In this document: one piece after another, positions 43,905 to 52,028 of the stretch
How the letters are laid out: each line of letters begins with the position of its first letter
Numbering within the stretch: position 1 is the first letter of the stretch
Assembly: GCA_035622335.1 (NCBI GenBank)
Contig: DASPVO010000001.1
Coordinates: 1 to 64,000, forward strand
Direction of reading: 5' to 3'
Length of the DNA: 64,000 nt
Origin: DATJAJ01 sp035622335
Lineage (GTDB): Archaea; Thermoproteota; Nitrososphaeria; Nitrososphaerales; Gagatemarchaeaceae
The notes under the pieces: generated by a model
What the model saw: only the letters and a program-made list of their open reading frames with translations
What the model was told of the DNA's origin: nothing
Databases searched by the model: none
Translations under genes and position numbers: made by a program

Positions 43905-44026
43905 AGCCCGTGACCCGAGAGGGTCTCGTGGGTTCGACTCCTACCCCCGGCGCCAAATGCTCACGAGCGACCTCGTTTTCCCTCCTTGAACCGTGTGGCC
44001 AACCCCCCTTCTGGGTCCATCCACCG

Positions 44027-44536
44027 ATGACGAACGCACAGGGAACGTTTATTCAGCTCTGGGCTTTGAGCTCGTTCACGTCGAGCCTGCAGGACAGATT
44101 CGCGCCCAACAGCGTTTGCTTCGGATGCGGCCCAAAAAACGCACAAGGATTAAGGATCAAGAGCAATCCTGAGGAGAGTCACGTCGTCTCCTCTTGGGTC
44201 CCTGGGCCCCAACACGTCGCGTTCTCTGGCTTTCTCAGCGGAGGCATCATCTCTACGCTCCTCGACTGTCACTGCAACTGGACGGCCGCGTACGCACTCA
44301 TGGAGAAGTCGGTGGCAAGGTCCCCGCCCGCCACCGTCACCTCAGAGCTCCGCGTGAAGTTCCTTGAGCCCACCCCGCTGAAACCTCTCCTGCTCAGGGC
44401 TTCCCCGACCGAGGTCGCAGAGCACAGGGTGACCGTCGCCGGAACTCTGGAGGTCGACGGAAGGGCGACCGCTAGTGCGACAGGGGTCTTCGTCGCCGTC
44501 AGAGAGGGTCATCCCGCCTTCCACAGGTGGGAGTAG
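44027..44536 (+). CDS. PaaI-like hotdog thioesterase
   Basis: A 169-residue protein. RFAPNSVCFGCGPKNAQGLRI near residue 24 and HVAFSGFLSGGIISTLLDCHC near 62 are typical of the PaaI/acyl-CoA thioesterase 4 group, with a single hotdog domain. The frame is open upstream to 43910, overlapping the tRNA end, so ATG at 44027 is taken; TTG at 44066 is an alternative. It could recycle CoA during aromatic-acid breakdown. Confidence 0.75.
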   Translation: MTNAQGTFIQLWALSSFTSSLQDRFAPNSVCFGCGPKNAQGLRIKSNPEESHVVSSWVPGPQHVAFSGFLSGGIISTLLDCHCNWTAAYALMEKSVARSPPATVTSELRVKFLEPTPLKPLLLRASPTEVAEHRVTVAGTLEVDGRATASATGVFVAVREGHPAFHRWE

Positions 44537-44543
44537 CGGGGCT

Positions 44544-45068
44544 TCATGTCCTCGCGATGTACACGGCGTGAGGAAATTCGCCGCCGAGAGCGCTCACTGC
44601 GAGAGTCGACGCCCCGGGAGACCCCGGCAGGCATACCAAGAGCTTCCCTCTAGCCACGCCGGCGGTTGCCCTTGTCATCATGGCAGCAGCCCCTATCTCA
44701 TGGAAGCTCAGACTTCTGAGAATCTCCCCGAAGCCTTCCAGCTCTTTCTCAAAGTACGGCCTCACAGTCTCGATCGTCAAGTCCCTGGATGAGACGCCCG
44801 TACCACCCATCAGGACGGCAACGTCGTCCTTGCTCTTGAGGAATGACTCGACCTCGTCCCTAATCATCCTCTCGTCGTCCGAGACCAGGTCTCTCCTCGT
44901 TACGGCGTACCCGAGCTTCTCCAGTTCTCCCTGCGCGTTGTCAGCTGACTCGTCGGGTAGCTCCTTCCCTCCCTCTCTCGCCTGATATCTGCTCGTGCTG
45001 ACGGTCACGAGCCTGACCGAGAGGCCACCCGGGCTCTTCCCCCTGTGTTCTTCGTGGGGCTTATGCAC
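44544..45068 (-). CDS. moaB: Molybdopterin adenylyltransferase-type protein MoaB
   Basis: A 174-residue MoaB/Mog-fold protein. AVLMGGTGVSSRDLTIETVRP near 92 is the nucleotide/molybdopterin motif, and RSLSFHEIGAAAMMTRATAG follows. In archaea MoaB adenylates molybdopterin. GTG at 45068 overlaps the end of moaC by eight bases, so the two are translated together. Confidence 0.9.
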   Translation of the reverse strand: MHKPHEEHRGKSPGGLSVRLVTVSTSRYQAREGGKELPDESADNAQGELEKLGYAVTRRDLVSDDERMIRDEVESFLKSKDDVAVLMGGTGVSSRDLTIETVRPYFEKELEGFGEILRSLSFHEIGAAAMMTRATAGVARGKLLVCLPGSPGASTLAVSALGGEFPHAVYIART

Positions 45069-45504
45069 TCGACTTCACCTTCTTGGTGACTCGGATTCCT
45101 TCGATCCTCGTGGTAGGATATTGTCCGTCAGCGTCCTTCTCGTACTGCTTCACGATGTCCCACACGTTCAAGAGTGCGACCGCGACTGCAGTCAGAGCCT
45201 CCATCTCGACACCCGTCTTCTCTTGGGCCGTGACCGTTGCCGACACCCTGACGGCTTCTGCCTCGAGCTCGACGTCCACCTTCGTTGACTGTAACTGCAG
45301 CTGGTGACAAAGGACCACAATCTCTGGCGTCTTCTTGGCGGCCATCACGCCGGTGAAGCTGGCGAGGGACACCGGGTCTCCCTTCTCCGCACCCCCCTTC
45401 CTGATCAGGGCGATTGTCTCCCTCTTCAGCTTGATTCTACCGGTGGCCGATGCGGTCCTATTTGACAAGGGCTTGGCCGAGACGTCAACCTGCTGGAAGG
45501 GCAA
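45061..45504 (-). CDS. moaC: Cyclic pyranopterin monophosphate synthase MoaC
   Basis: A 147-residue MoaC. VDVSAKPLSNRTASATGRI is the family N-terminus, VMAAKKTPEIVVLCHQL near 65 and GVEMEALTAVAVALLNVWDI near 108 form the active site. The frame runs back to 45660, but TTG at 45504 matches the family start and is 29 bases after the TATA-like GCTATATCTC. It acts after MoaA, whose gene is divergent. Confidence 0.92.
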   Translation of the reverse strand: MPFQQVDVSAKPLSNRTASATGRIKLKRETIALIRKGGAEKGDPVSLASFTGVMAAKKTPEIVVLCHQLQLQSTKVDVELEAEAVRVSATVTAQEKTGVEMEALTAVAVALLNVWDIVKQYEKDADGQYPTTRIEGIRVTKKVKSSA

Positions 45505-45596
45505 CCCTGAAACGACTCGGCTCGGGGGAGATATAGCTTCTCTCCACGTCCTGGGACTGGGAACGTTTTTTACGGGCAAAGGGCGGATTTCGCAGG
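45505..45596. promoter_or_regulatory. Divergent moaC / moaA promoter region
   Basis: GCTATATCTC (read leftward, 45529-45538) fits moaC and GTTTTTTACG (45565-45574) fits moaA, centred 29 and 27 bases from their starts. Confidence 0.55.
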
Positions 45597-46610
45597 ATGA
45601 CGATTCAGGCCACGTCTTCCCCTCCCAGTATGCTGGCAGACTCCAAGGGCCGGATAGCAACCAAGCTGCGTGTCTCCGTGACCGACAGATGCAACTTCGC
45701 CTGCCTCTTCTGCATGCCGGACAAAGGCAAGATCAGTTGGCTGCCCAAGGAAGAGATACTCGGATTAGATGAGGTCGGGCAGGTCGTGAGGGTCCTCTCG
45801 TCGCTCGGAGTGAGGGAGGTCAGGGTCACTGGAGGCGAGCCTCTCCTGAGAAGAGGAGTAGAGGGTCTTGTATCCGACCTGGTCGGGATCTCGGGCATCG
45901 ACACCGTGGCAATGACCACAAACGGGTGGTTCCTCGCAGAGAAAGCGAAGGCTCTGAAGTCGGCGGGGCTCGAAGGGGTCACCGTCAGCCTTCACAGCCT
46001 GAAGCGAGAGAGGTTCAAGACGATTTCGGGGGTCGACGCTCTCGCCAGAGTACTACGGGGCATAGAAGCAGCTCTGTCTGTGGGAATTGATCCGGTGAAG
46101 ATCAACTCGGTCGCGATAAAGGGGTACAACGACGATGAGGTGGTCGACCTAGTGGACTACGCTCGCTCGAGGGGTGTGTCGATCCGCTTCATAGAATTCA
46201 TGCCTCTTGACGGGTTGGGGATATGGAGCCAGGCGAACCTCATGACGGGCAAGGAAATACTTGATGCCGTGTCCAACAGGTTCAAGCTGACCGACAAGGG
46301 GAGGAGCGTGGGCAGCACCGCAAAGTTGTGGGGAGTAGACGGAGGGTCCGACTTCGGGCTGATAACGCCCATGAGCGAGCCGTTCTGCGACGACTGCGAC
46401 AGAATCAGACTGACCGCAGACGGCAAGCTCCTCACGTGCCTGTTCGACACGGAGTACCACGACCTCAGACCTCATCTCCACGGAGGCGAGAAGGAACTCA
46501 AGGCGTTCATCGTCGAAGCGGTCAAGAGGAAGCCGGAAGGGATTGGTTACATGCCCTGGATAAGGGACGGATGGGCAAAGCCGCGCAACATGAACGCGAT
46601 AGGTGGTTAG
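45597..46610 (+). CDS. moaA: GTP 3',8-cyclase MoaA
   Basis: A 337-residue radical-SAM enzyme starting molybdopterin synthesis from GTP. The SAM cluster motif is RCNFACLFCMP near 38-48; VRVTGGEPLLRRG near 80 follows. The C-terminal cluster binds through CDDCDRIRLTADGKLLTC near 268-285, and the protein ends in Gly-Gly, required for activity. ATG at 45597 is leaderless by spacing. Confidence 0.96.
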   Translation: MTIQATSSPPSMLADSKGRIATKLRVSVTDRCNFACLFCMPDKGKISWLPKEEILGLDEVGQVVRVLSSLGVREVRVTGGEPLLRRGVEGLVSDLVGISGIDTVAMTTNGWFLAEKAKALKSAGLEGVTVSLHSLKRERFKTISGVDALARVLRGIEAALSVGIDPVKINSVAIKGYNDDEVVDLVDYARSRGVSIRFIEFMPLDGLGIWSQANLMTGKEILDAVSNRFKLTDKGRSVGSTAKLWGVDGGSDFGLITPMSEPFCDDCDRIRLTADGKLLTCLFDTEYHDLRPHLHGGEKELKAFIVEAVKRKPEGIGYMPWIRDGWAKPRNMNAIGG

Positions 46611-46861
46611 TGGTGGCCGGCAGAATCAGGGTGCTGTACTTCGCCCAGGCCAGGGACGAAGTCGGCCGTGGCACGGAGACCATAGGGCTGAGCGCGTCGA
46701 CCGTGGATGGGCTGATGGACGAACTCGTGTTAGTGCATCCCGGGCTGAAGAAGGTCAGGGGCACACTGAGGCTGGCTCTGAATCAGGAGCTCGTCAATGG
46801 CGACGCGCCGGTGAACGACGGGGACGAGCTGGCGCTACTCCCTCCCGTGGCCGGAGGCTGA
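46610..46861 (+). CDS. moaD: Molybdopterin synthase small subunit MoaD
   Basis: An 83-residue ubiquitin-like sulfur carrier. IRVLYFAQARDEVGRGTE opens the fold, and VNDGDELALLPPVAGG ends in the double Gly that is thiocarboxylated. GTG at 46610 shares one base with the moaA stop; the next GTG (46613) is equally possible. Confidence 0.93.
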   Translation: MVAGRIRVLYFAQARDEVGRGTETIGLSASTVDGLMDELVLVHPGLKKVRGTLRLALNQELVNGDAPVNDGDELALLPPVAGG

Positions 46862-46866
46862 GCGAT

Positions 46867-47289
46867 GTGAAGAAGATGATCTCCAAGAAACCTCTCGACC
46901 TCTCTCACACAATCTCCCACGTTCGTGACAACGCTGCGGGCGGGACTGTCGTCTTCTTCGGAACGGTCAGGAACAAGGGAAAGAAGGGCAGGGTCTCGGC
47001 CCTTGAGTACCAGGTCTACAGGGCCATGGCCGAAAGGAGGATGAGAGAGATCGAGAGGGTGGTACGGGAGAGGTGGAGGGTCAGGAAGGTCGAGATGGCT
47101 CACAGGGAGGGCATCCTCTCGGTGGGGGAGGTGAGCGTGGTCGTCGCGGTGTCCGCCGAGCATCGGGCGGAAGCGTTCGAAGCCTCCCGCTTTGCGATAG
47201 AGGCGATAAAGAGAAGCCTTCCACTCTGGAAACGCGAAGTGGGTTCGAAGGGAAGAGGACGTTGGGTCGAGGGCTCGCCGATAGAATAG
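46867..47289 (+). CDS. moaE: Molybdopterin synthase large subunit MoaE
   Basis: A 140-residue MoaE. GGTVVFFGTVRNKGKKGRV near 26, LEYQVYRAMAERRM, MAHREGILSVGEVSVVVAV near 80, and the active-site Lys in PLWKREVGSKG near 120 are present. GTG at 46867 lies five bases after moaD. It accepts sulfur from MoaD to finish molybdopterin. Confidence 0.94.
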   Translation: MKKMISKKPLDLSHTISHVRDNAAGGTVVFFGTVRNKGKKGRVSALEYQVYRAMAERRMREIERVVRERWRVRKVEMAHREGILSVGEVSVVVAVSAEHRAEAFEASRFAIEAIKRSLPLWKREVGSKGRGRWVEGSPIE

Positions 47290-47292
47290 AGG

Positions 47293-48162
47293 TTATCTTC
47301 TCAGGCTAGCGGCCTCTGGCTTCCTCTCCAGACTCTTCGACGGCAGCTGCTTGCCATGCTTTAACGCCACGACCTCGGCTATGATGCTCAGCGCTATCTC
47401 GGAGGGCGTGAGCGCTCCAAGGTCGACCCCCACGGGAGTCCTTATGGAATCGATGAACTTCTGGTCTACTCCCTGTCTCTTGAGCTCGTGAAGGTCTTCG
47501 CTCGCCCTCTGCCTGCTCGCCATCATTCCCACGTACCTGGGACTGGACCTCGATATCGCAGCCAGAGTCTCTACATCCTTCGCCCCCTTCGTGAGCACGA
47601 CGACCGAGTCCGTGTCATAGATTTCGAACTTCGTTAGGTCAAAGTCAAGGTCCTTGATGAGCTGGTCCGGCTGCTCGCTGAGCACCGGATTGTGGTCTAT
47701 TACTGTGACCTCGAAGTCCATCATCATCCCGAGCTTGACGAGCGCGTCCTCGACTTCGTCCCTTCCTCCCTGACCGATCACCAAGAGTCTCTGCTGCGCC
47801 AGGTAGGGCTCGATGTAGATCTCCATGCTGCCTCCGCAGTTGATTTCGACGTGGATTTCGTCGTCACTCTGCGACTTGACCACCCCTTCTACCGCGTCCT
47901 CAACGTCCTCGAGGAAGACCTTGACTGTCTTCGGGATCCCCGTTGCCATGGTCTTTTGGGCGACCCCTATGATCGCCGAATCAGGGCAGACCCCACCGAG
48001 CGAGCCGTAGACGATGCGGCCATCCTGGGACACGACTACCTTGAAACCTGGCTTCCCCACGCTCGACCCCTCGACCTTCACCACCGTCGCGACGGCGAAG
48101 GGGTCCCTCTTCTCAGAGAGGCTCGCCAAGACCTGTGCGAATTCGCTCTGTTTCAAGACCAA
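47293..48162 (-). CDS. XdhC/CoxF family molybdenum-enzyme maturation factor
   Basis: A 289-residue protein. ATVVKVEGSSVGKPGFKVVV near the N-terminus and the GGVCPDSAII loop match the XdhC N-terminal domain; the C-terminal Rossmann part has LLVIGQGGRDEVEDALVKLG, PRYVGMMASRQRASE and TPVGVDLGALTPSEIALSI. XdhC proteins bind and help sulfurate Moco for xanthine dehydrogenase-type enzymes. TTG at 48162 (or 48156) lies 24-30 bases after GAATAAATATC. Confidence 0.87.
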   Translation of the reverse strand: MVLKQSEFAQVLASLSEKRDPFAVATVVKVEGSSVGKPGFKVVVSQDGRIVYGSLGGVCPDSAIIGVAQKTMATGIPKTVKVFLEDVEDAVEGVVKSQSDDEIHVEINCGGSMEIYIEPYLAQQRLLVIGQGGRDEVEDALVKLGMMMDFEVTVIDHNPVLSEQPDQLIKDLDFDLTKFEIYDTDSVVVLTKGAKDVETLAAISRSSPRYVGMMASRQRASEDLHELKRQGVDQKFIDSIRTPVGVDLGALTPSEIALSIIAEVVALKHGKQLPSKSLERKPEAASLRR

Positions 48163-48330
48163 GCAAAACGGGCTCTCTCCGATATTTATTCTTACTCGGG
48201 TGCGACCAAGGTCAGGCGCCCCGCACCCCGGAAACGTTTAATCTTCTTCCGCGCAAGTCGCTCAGGTCTAGCTCACGAAGAGAAGCGTCGTCGCGTCGGG
48301 AGTTCAGGTCAAAGGGGGCGTTCTGGGAAC

Positions 48331-48960
48331 ATGACGCGCCCGGCCACATCTAACAGTGAGGTGGAGGGGATCGTCCTGGCCGCTGGCCTGTCAAGGAGGA
48401 TGGGCGCCGTGAAGATGGGGTTGACCATAGTGCGGAAGACGCTGCTCGAGTGGGCCTTGGAGCCCTACCTACGCTCTGAGCTGAAGCGCGTGATACTGGT
48501 CCTTCCCGAGGACTTCAGTTTCTTTGAGCAAGACGACCGTCTTAGTGTCGTACGCAATCCTCGCCCCCAGGACGGTCTTTCATCTTCACTCAAGCTTGGC
48601 CTAGCAGAGTGCCTCTCTGGGGCAGCTGTGATAGGACTGGGAGACCAGCCCATGGTCCGTCCTGAAACGATTGACTCTATGGTCTCGGCTCACCAAGGGC
48701 TAGGCGCGAAGATAGTTGTGCCCGTCTTCTCGGGGAAGAGGGGAAATCCCGTTCTCTTCGACAGGGCTCTCTTCCCGCAGATTCTCGCTGTCTCCGGCGA
48801 CGTCGGAGCAAAGCAAGTGATAACTGCGAACGAGGGACTGGTCCTCGAGCTCGATGTCCAGGACGACGGCATACTCGTCGACGTGGACACGCCTGGAGAC
48901 CTCGAAGCGGCACGCGCTCGTCTGGCCCAACGTCTAGAAGGAGAATCCGGGCAGCATTAG
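48331..48960 (+). CDS. MobA/MocA-like molybdenum cofactor nucleotidyltransferase
   Basis: A 209-residue NTP transferase. VLAAGLSRRMGAVKMGLTI near 14 is the nucleotide motif, GLGDQPMVRPETID near 103 the metal-binding Asp, and SGKRGNPVLFDRALF near 135 matches MocA, the CTP:molybdopterin cytidylyltransferase, better than MobA. The frame extends far upstream, but only from ATG 48331 does it resemble a protein. It probably makes cytosine-dinucleotide Moco for hydroxylases, with the XdhC-like protein beside it. Confidence 0.82.
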   Translation: MTRPATSNSEVEGIVLAAGLSRRMGAVKMGLTIVRKTLLEWALEPYLRSELKRVILVLPEDFSFFEQDDRLSVVRNPRPQDGLSSSLKLGLAECLSGAAVIGLGDQPMVRPETIDSMVSAHQGLGAKIVVPVFSGKRGNPVLFDRALFPQILAVSGDVGAKQVITANEGLVLELDVQDDGILVDVDTPGDLEAARARLAQRLEGESGQH

Positions 48961-50163
48961 CGCTGTCACCATTTCTCCCGCCGCCATAGCGGTCACCTCC
49001 TCGGGGACGATCACGAAAGCGTTCGCCCGGGAGAGCAGCGTCATGGATTCGGTCTCTGCTAACATGGGCTTTGCGACCAACTCTCTGTCTGTCGCTCTCA
49101 GACTGACGTAGATGACCTTGGTGAAGTTAGGGAACCTCTTGCGCGCCTCCCACCCATGGCTCAAGCGCGCGGGTAGTGCGAGACCGACGTTGGACTGTCC
49201 CGACAACTTTCTGACGAAGGGCATCGCCAGAAGCAGGAAGGCGTTCATGGCACCCTGGATGGGTCCGGGCATCATCACGACGGGCTTGCCGCCCACGACG
49301 GCCAGTCCTGCCACTCTCCCTCTGTCCATCCTGATCCCATGGAACACGACTTCCGGCCCGAGGCGGGCGACTGAGTCTCCCACGACGTCCCGTTTGCCCA
49401 CAGACGTCCCACCCATCGTCAAGACCAAGTCAGAGCTTCCCAGGGCCTTGCGAAGGGAAGCAGTCATCCGTCTGGGGTCGTCAGGAACTATCCCGCCGTC
49501 GACAGGCTCGCACCCGACCTGCTCTATCAGCCGCGCGAACAGAGGAACGTGGCTGTTCCTCACCCTTCCTCCCCTGGCATCGATCGAGTTCGTAAGCTCG
49601 TCGCCCGTCGCAATCAGCGTCACCCGAGGCTTAACGAAGACTGCCAGTCTCGGGACCCCCATGGCGATGAGCAGACCGAGGTCTTGTGGTCTGACTCGCG
49701 CACCCTTTTGAATGACCAGGTCTCCCTTCCTCAGGTCCTCACCGGCTTCGTAGACGAACTGCCCCCGCTCTAGCTTGGTCAGCGGGCTCACCCTCTCTCC
49801 CGTGACCTCTGCCTGCTCCAAGGGCACGACCGTGTCGGCCCCCTCCGGAATCAGCGAGCCCGTCGCGACTCTTACTGCCTCGCCAGCCTTTAGACGATGT
49901 CCAGACCTCTGCCCTGGGCCGAGCTCTCCCACCACCCTCAGCCCTCTCGGCAGCAGGAGGTCTGAGTATCTGAATGCGAACCCGTCCATGTGAGACGAAC
50001 CGAGAGGCGGGACGTTCTCGTCGGCCAGCAAATCCTCCGATGCGACCCTTCCGCAGGAGGATCTTGTGGGGACAGTCTCGACCGCCGGGTCTGTGGCCGC
50101 GGCCGTGAGAGCTTCTCTGACCACGGCTTCGACCGTAGAGTACTCCTCGACAGGCGAAACCAA
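48934..50163 (-). CDS. moeA: Molybdopterin molybdenumtransferase MoeA
   Basis: A 409-residue MoeA inserting molybdate. PLGSSHMDGFAFRYSDL near 53, GEAVRVATGSLIPEGADTVV near 92, IATGDEL near 187, VLTMGGTSVGKRDVV near 250 and PVVMMPGPIQGAMNAF near 295 are conserved. TTG at 50163 is 26 bases after GCTAATAGTC. Its 3' end overlaps convergent mocA-like gene by 27 bases. Confidence 0.94.
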   Translation of the reverse strand: MVSPVEEYSTVEAVVREALTAAATDPAVETVPTRSSCGRVASEDLLADENVPPLGSSHMDGFAFRYSDLLLPRGLRVVGELGPGQRSGHRLKAGEAVRVATGSLIPEGADTVVPLEQAEVTGERVSPLTKLERGQFVYEAGEDLRKGDLVIQKGARVRPQDLGLLIAMGVPRLAVFVKPRVTLIATGDELTNSIDARGGRVRNSHVPLFARLIEQVGCEPVDGGIVPDDPRRMTASLRKALGSSDLVLTMGGTSVGKRDVVGDSVARLGPEVVFHGIRMDRGRVAGLAVVGGKPVVMMPGPIQGAMNAFLLLAMPFVRKLSGQSNVGLALPARLSHGWEARKRFPNFTKVIYVSLRATDRELVAKPMLAETESMTLLSRANAFVIVPEEVTAMAAGEMVTALMLPGFSF

Positions 50164-50242
50164 GAGGGACAGAACGAGTAACTCGACTATTAGCCTTTGT
50201 CGCGAAAATTCAAATCATCCTGGACTGCTCGCAGGGCTCGAC
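50164..50242. promoter_or_regulatory. Divergent moeA / amidase promoter region
   Basis: GGCTAATAGTCG (read leftward, 50183-50194) suits moeA. AAAATTCAAATC near 50206-50217 is centred about 30 bases before the amidase TTG at 50243. Confidence 0.5.
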
Positions 50243-51643
50243 TTGACGACGATACGCGATCTCTCCGCCTCATATGCCGAGGGGCGGCAATCGCCCGTCA
50301 AGGTAACCGAGGATCTGCTCGCAAAGGTCGAGAAGCTCAACCCTGCGATTGACTGTTACATCACGATTCTCAAGGAGTCTGCGCTCGCTGAAGCCGAGAT
50401 CGCCGAAACCCTGTTCAAAGAGGGCAAGAGCATCGGATTCCTTCAAGGGATTCCTCTTGCCGTCAAGGACATCGTGTACATCAAGGGAGTGAGATGCACG
50501 GCGGGCTCTAAGATACTGGAGTCCAACCTGGCCCCATATGACTCGCCGGTCGCAAGGAGGCTGAAGTCCCAGGGAGCCGTGATCTTGGGCACGACGAACC
50601 TCCACGAGTTCGCTTGCGGCGTAACGAACGTCAACCCCCACTACGGCGCGACCAGGAATCCCTGGGACCTCGACAGAATACCGGGGGGTTCAAGCGGAGG
50701 TTCAGCGGCATCCGTCTCAGCTGGTATGTCGGTGGCTGCCGTCGGCACCGACACCGCGGGGTCGGTAAGAATACCCGCGTCGCTCTGCGGCGTCGTTGGG
50801 CTCAAGCCGACCTACGGGAGGATCAGCAGGGTCGGCGTCGTCCCGCTCTCATCGTCCTTCGACACAGTGGGCACTCTTACGGGGTGCACTTGGGATGCCG
50901 CTGTAATGCTCCAGGCCCTCGCAGGGCCGGAACAAGGCGACATGACCACCGCCGATATCGGCGTGCCGAACTATCTGGAAGATGTTGACAGGCTCGGAGA
51001 GAAGAAGGTCGGCGTACCCCGTCGTTTCATCGAAGGCAGGGTCACTGGAGGAGTGATGAGCACCTTTGAAAGTTACCTGTCAGACCTATCCAGATTGGGC
51101 TGCGACGTGGTGGACCTTGAAGTCGAAGCCTTCGAGGAGGCGGCCCAAGTCTTCTTCCCGATTAGGCGGGCGGAGGCATCCGCCTTCCATCAGAAGTGGT
51201 TGGCCGAGCATCCCGAAATGTACGGAAGGGACGTGAGGGAAAAGCTCGAGGACGGCAGGAGGATCCTCGCGGTCGACTACGTGAACGCGCAGAACAGGAG
51301 GCCTGAGCTGCGCCAGAGGCTCATCGAATCCATGGGCGAAGCAGACTTTCTCGCTACGCCGACGACCTCCGTCGTCGCGCCGCGCATCGGTCAGGAGAGT
51401 GTGGAAATCTTGGGTAAGGGGGTCGATGTCTACACAGCGCTCGTTGAGATGACTCTTCCCGCCAGTCTCGTGGGTTTCCCTGCGCTGTCCATCCCCGTAG
51501 GGCATTCGGAAGGTCTCCCCGTCGGAGCCCAGCTGATGGCGCGTCCGTATGACGAGTCGGGTCTGCTCGCCATCGCGAACGCATACGAGAAGACGGTGGG
51601 AAGATTCCCCGAGCCTAAAGCAATCGCTGTTCCATCCGCTTAA
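50243..51643 (+). CDS. Amidase, GatA-like
   Basis: A 466-residue amidase-signature enzyme. The catalytic triad is visible: Lys in GIPLAVKDIVYIKG near 75, the Ser pair in GGSSGGSAASVSAGM near 152, and GTDTAGSVRIPASLCG. It could be the glutaminase subunit of Glu/Asp-tRNA amidotransferase, but gatB and gatC are not nearby and a stand-alone amidase is equally possible. TTG at 50243 is chosen by family N-terminus and promoter spacing; the frame is open to 50066. Confidence 0.83.
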   Translation: MTTIRDLSASYAEGRQSPVKVTEDLLAKVEKLNPAIDCYITILKESALAEAEIAETLFKEGKSIGFLQGIPLAVKDIVYIKGVRCTAGSKILESNLAPYDSPVARRLKSQGAVILGTTNLHEFACGVTNVNPHYGATRNPWDLDRIPGGSSGGSAASVSAGMSVAAVGTDTAGSVRIPASLCGVVGLKPTYGRISRVGVVPLSSSFDTVGTLTGCTWDAAVMLQALAGPEQGDMTTADIGVPNYLEDVDRLGEKKVGVPRRFIEGRVTGGVMSTFESYLSDLSRLGCDVVDLEVEAFEEAAQVFFPIRRAEASAFHQKWLAEHPEMYGRDVREKLEDGRRILAVDYVNAQNRRPELRQRLIESMGEADFLATPTTSVVAPRIGQESVEILGKGVDVYTALVEMTLPASLVGFPALSIPVGHSEGLPVGAQLMARPYDESGLLAIANAYEKTVGRFPEPKAIAVPSA

Positions 51644-51674
51644 ATATTCGCGACCGACTCGGCCCTCGAACTAG

Positions 51675-52028
51675 GTGTTGCGCGGTGGTTGGGGTGTCGG
51701 TGTCCTTGTCGCGATACTTCTGCCGCTCGCTCTGCTCTTCTTCTCCGTGCTCACTCTGAGGTTCGCGCTCTTCTCCATCGTCCTACTCGTAGGAGTCTGG
51801 ACATTCGTGTCGGCGTTCGCCTTTGCGCAAGAGCGGGACCGCCTGTACATGGTCGGATGGGGAGTCATCCTCGCGCTCTTCTCAGTCGTCTTCGTGATCA
51901 GGCCGCAGTATGCGATAGCGCTGGTCCTCCTCGGCATGGTGGCGATGGTCGTGGTATACGCCGCCGGGAAGCCAAAGGCGAGGTCGAGAGCTACGACTCC
52001 CGCTCAGCCTGCGACCCCGTCCTCGTAG
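51675..52028 (+). CDS. Small membrane protein, about four helices
   Basis: A 117-residue hydrophobic protein. Segments near 8-28, 30-50, 58-78 and 79-97 are followed by a basic, Pro/Ala/Thr-rich tail. GTG at 51675 is 29 bases after the TATA-like CTTAAATATTC. No family recognised. The 3' end overlaps convergent pyrC by 25 bases. Confidence 0.65.
   Translation: MLRGGWGVGVLVAILLPLALLFFSVLTLRFALFSIVLLVGVWTFVSAFAFAQERDRLYMVGWGVILALFSVVFVIRPQYAIALVLLGMVAMVVVYAAGKPKARSRATTPAQPATPSS

Larger units (their letters stand above)
43839..43955 (+). tRNA. tRNA-Ser(UGA) precursor with two introns, CCA encoded
   Basis: Acceptor arms GCCGGGG (43839-43845) and CCCCGGC (43945-43951), discriminator G and encoded CCA are clear. 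The T arm is GTGGG-TTCGACT-CCTAC, the long variable arm GACCC-GAGA-GGGTC (type II), the D arm GCA-GAGTGGTCTAT-TGC, and the anticodon stem CGGGC/GCCCG with loop CTTGAGA, giving anticodon UGA. Type II arm plus G73 agrees with serine. The D arm and anticodon arm are each preceded or split by extra bases that I read as introns at 8/9 and 37/38. GCCGGGG also occurs 11 bases upstream (43828), but only the second copy fits. Confidence 0.88.

Noticed and set aside
43910..44026. Upstream extension of the PaaI-like thioesterase from 43910.
   Set aside because: It would overlap the tRNA 3' half and adds sequence unlike the family; ATG 44027 is better.
47692..48330. Long upstream extension (213 codons) of the MocA-like protein.
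   Set aside because: It is the antisense shadow of the XdhC-like gene; family similarity begins only after ATG 48331.
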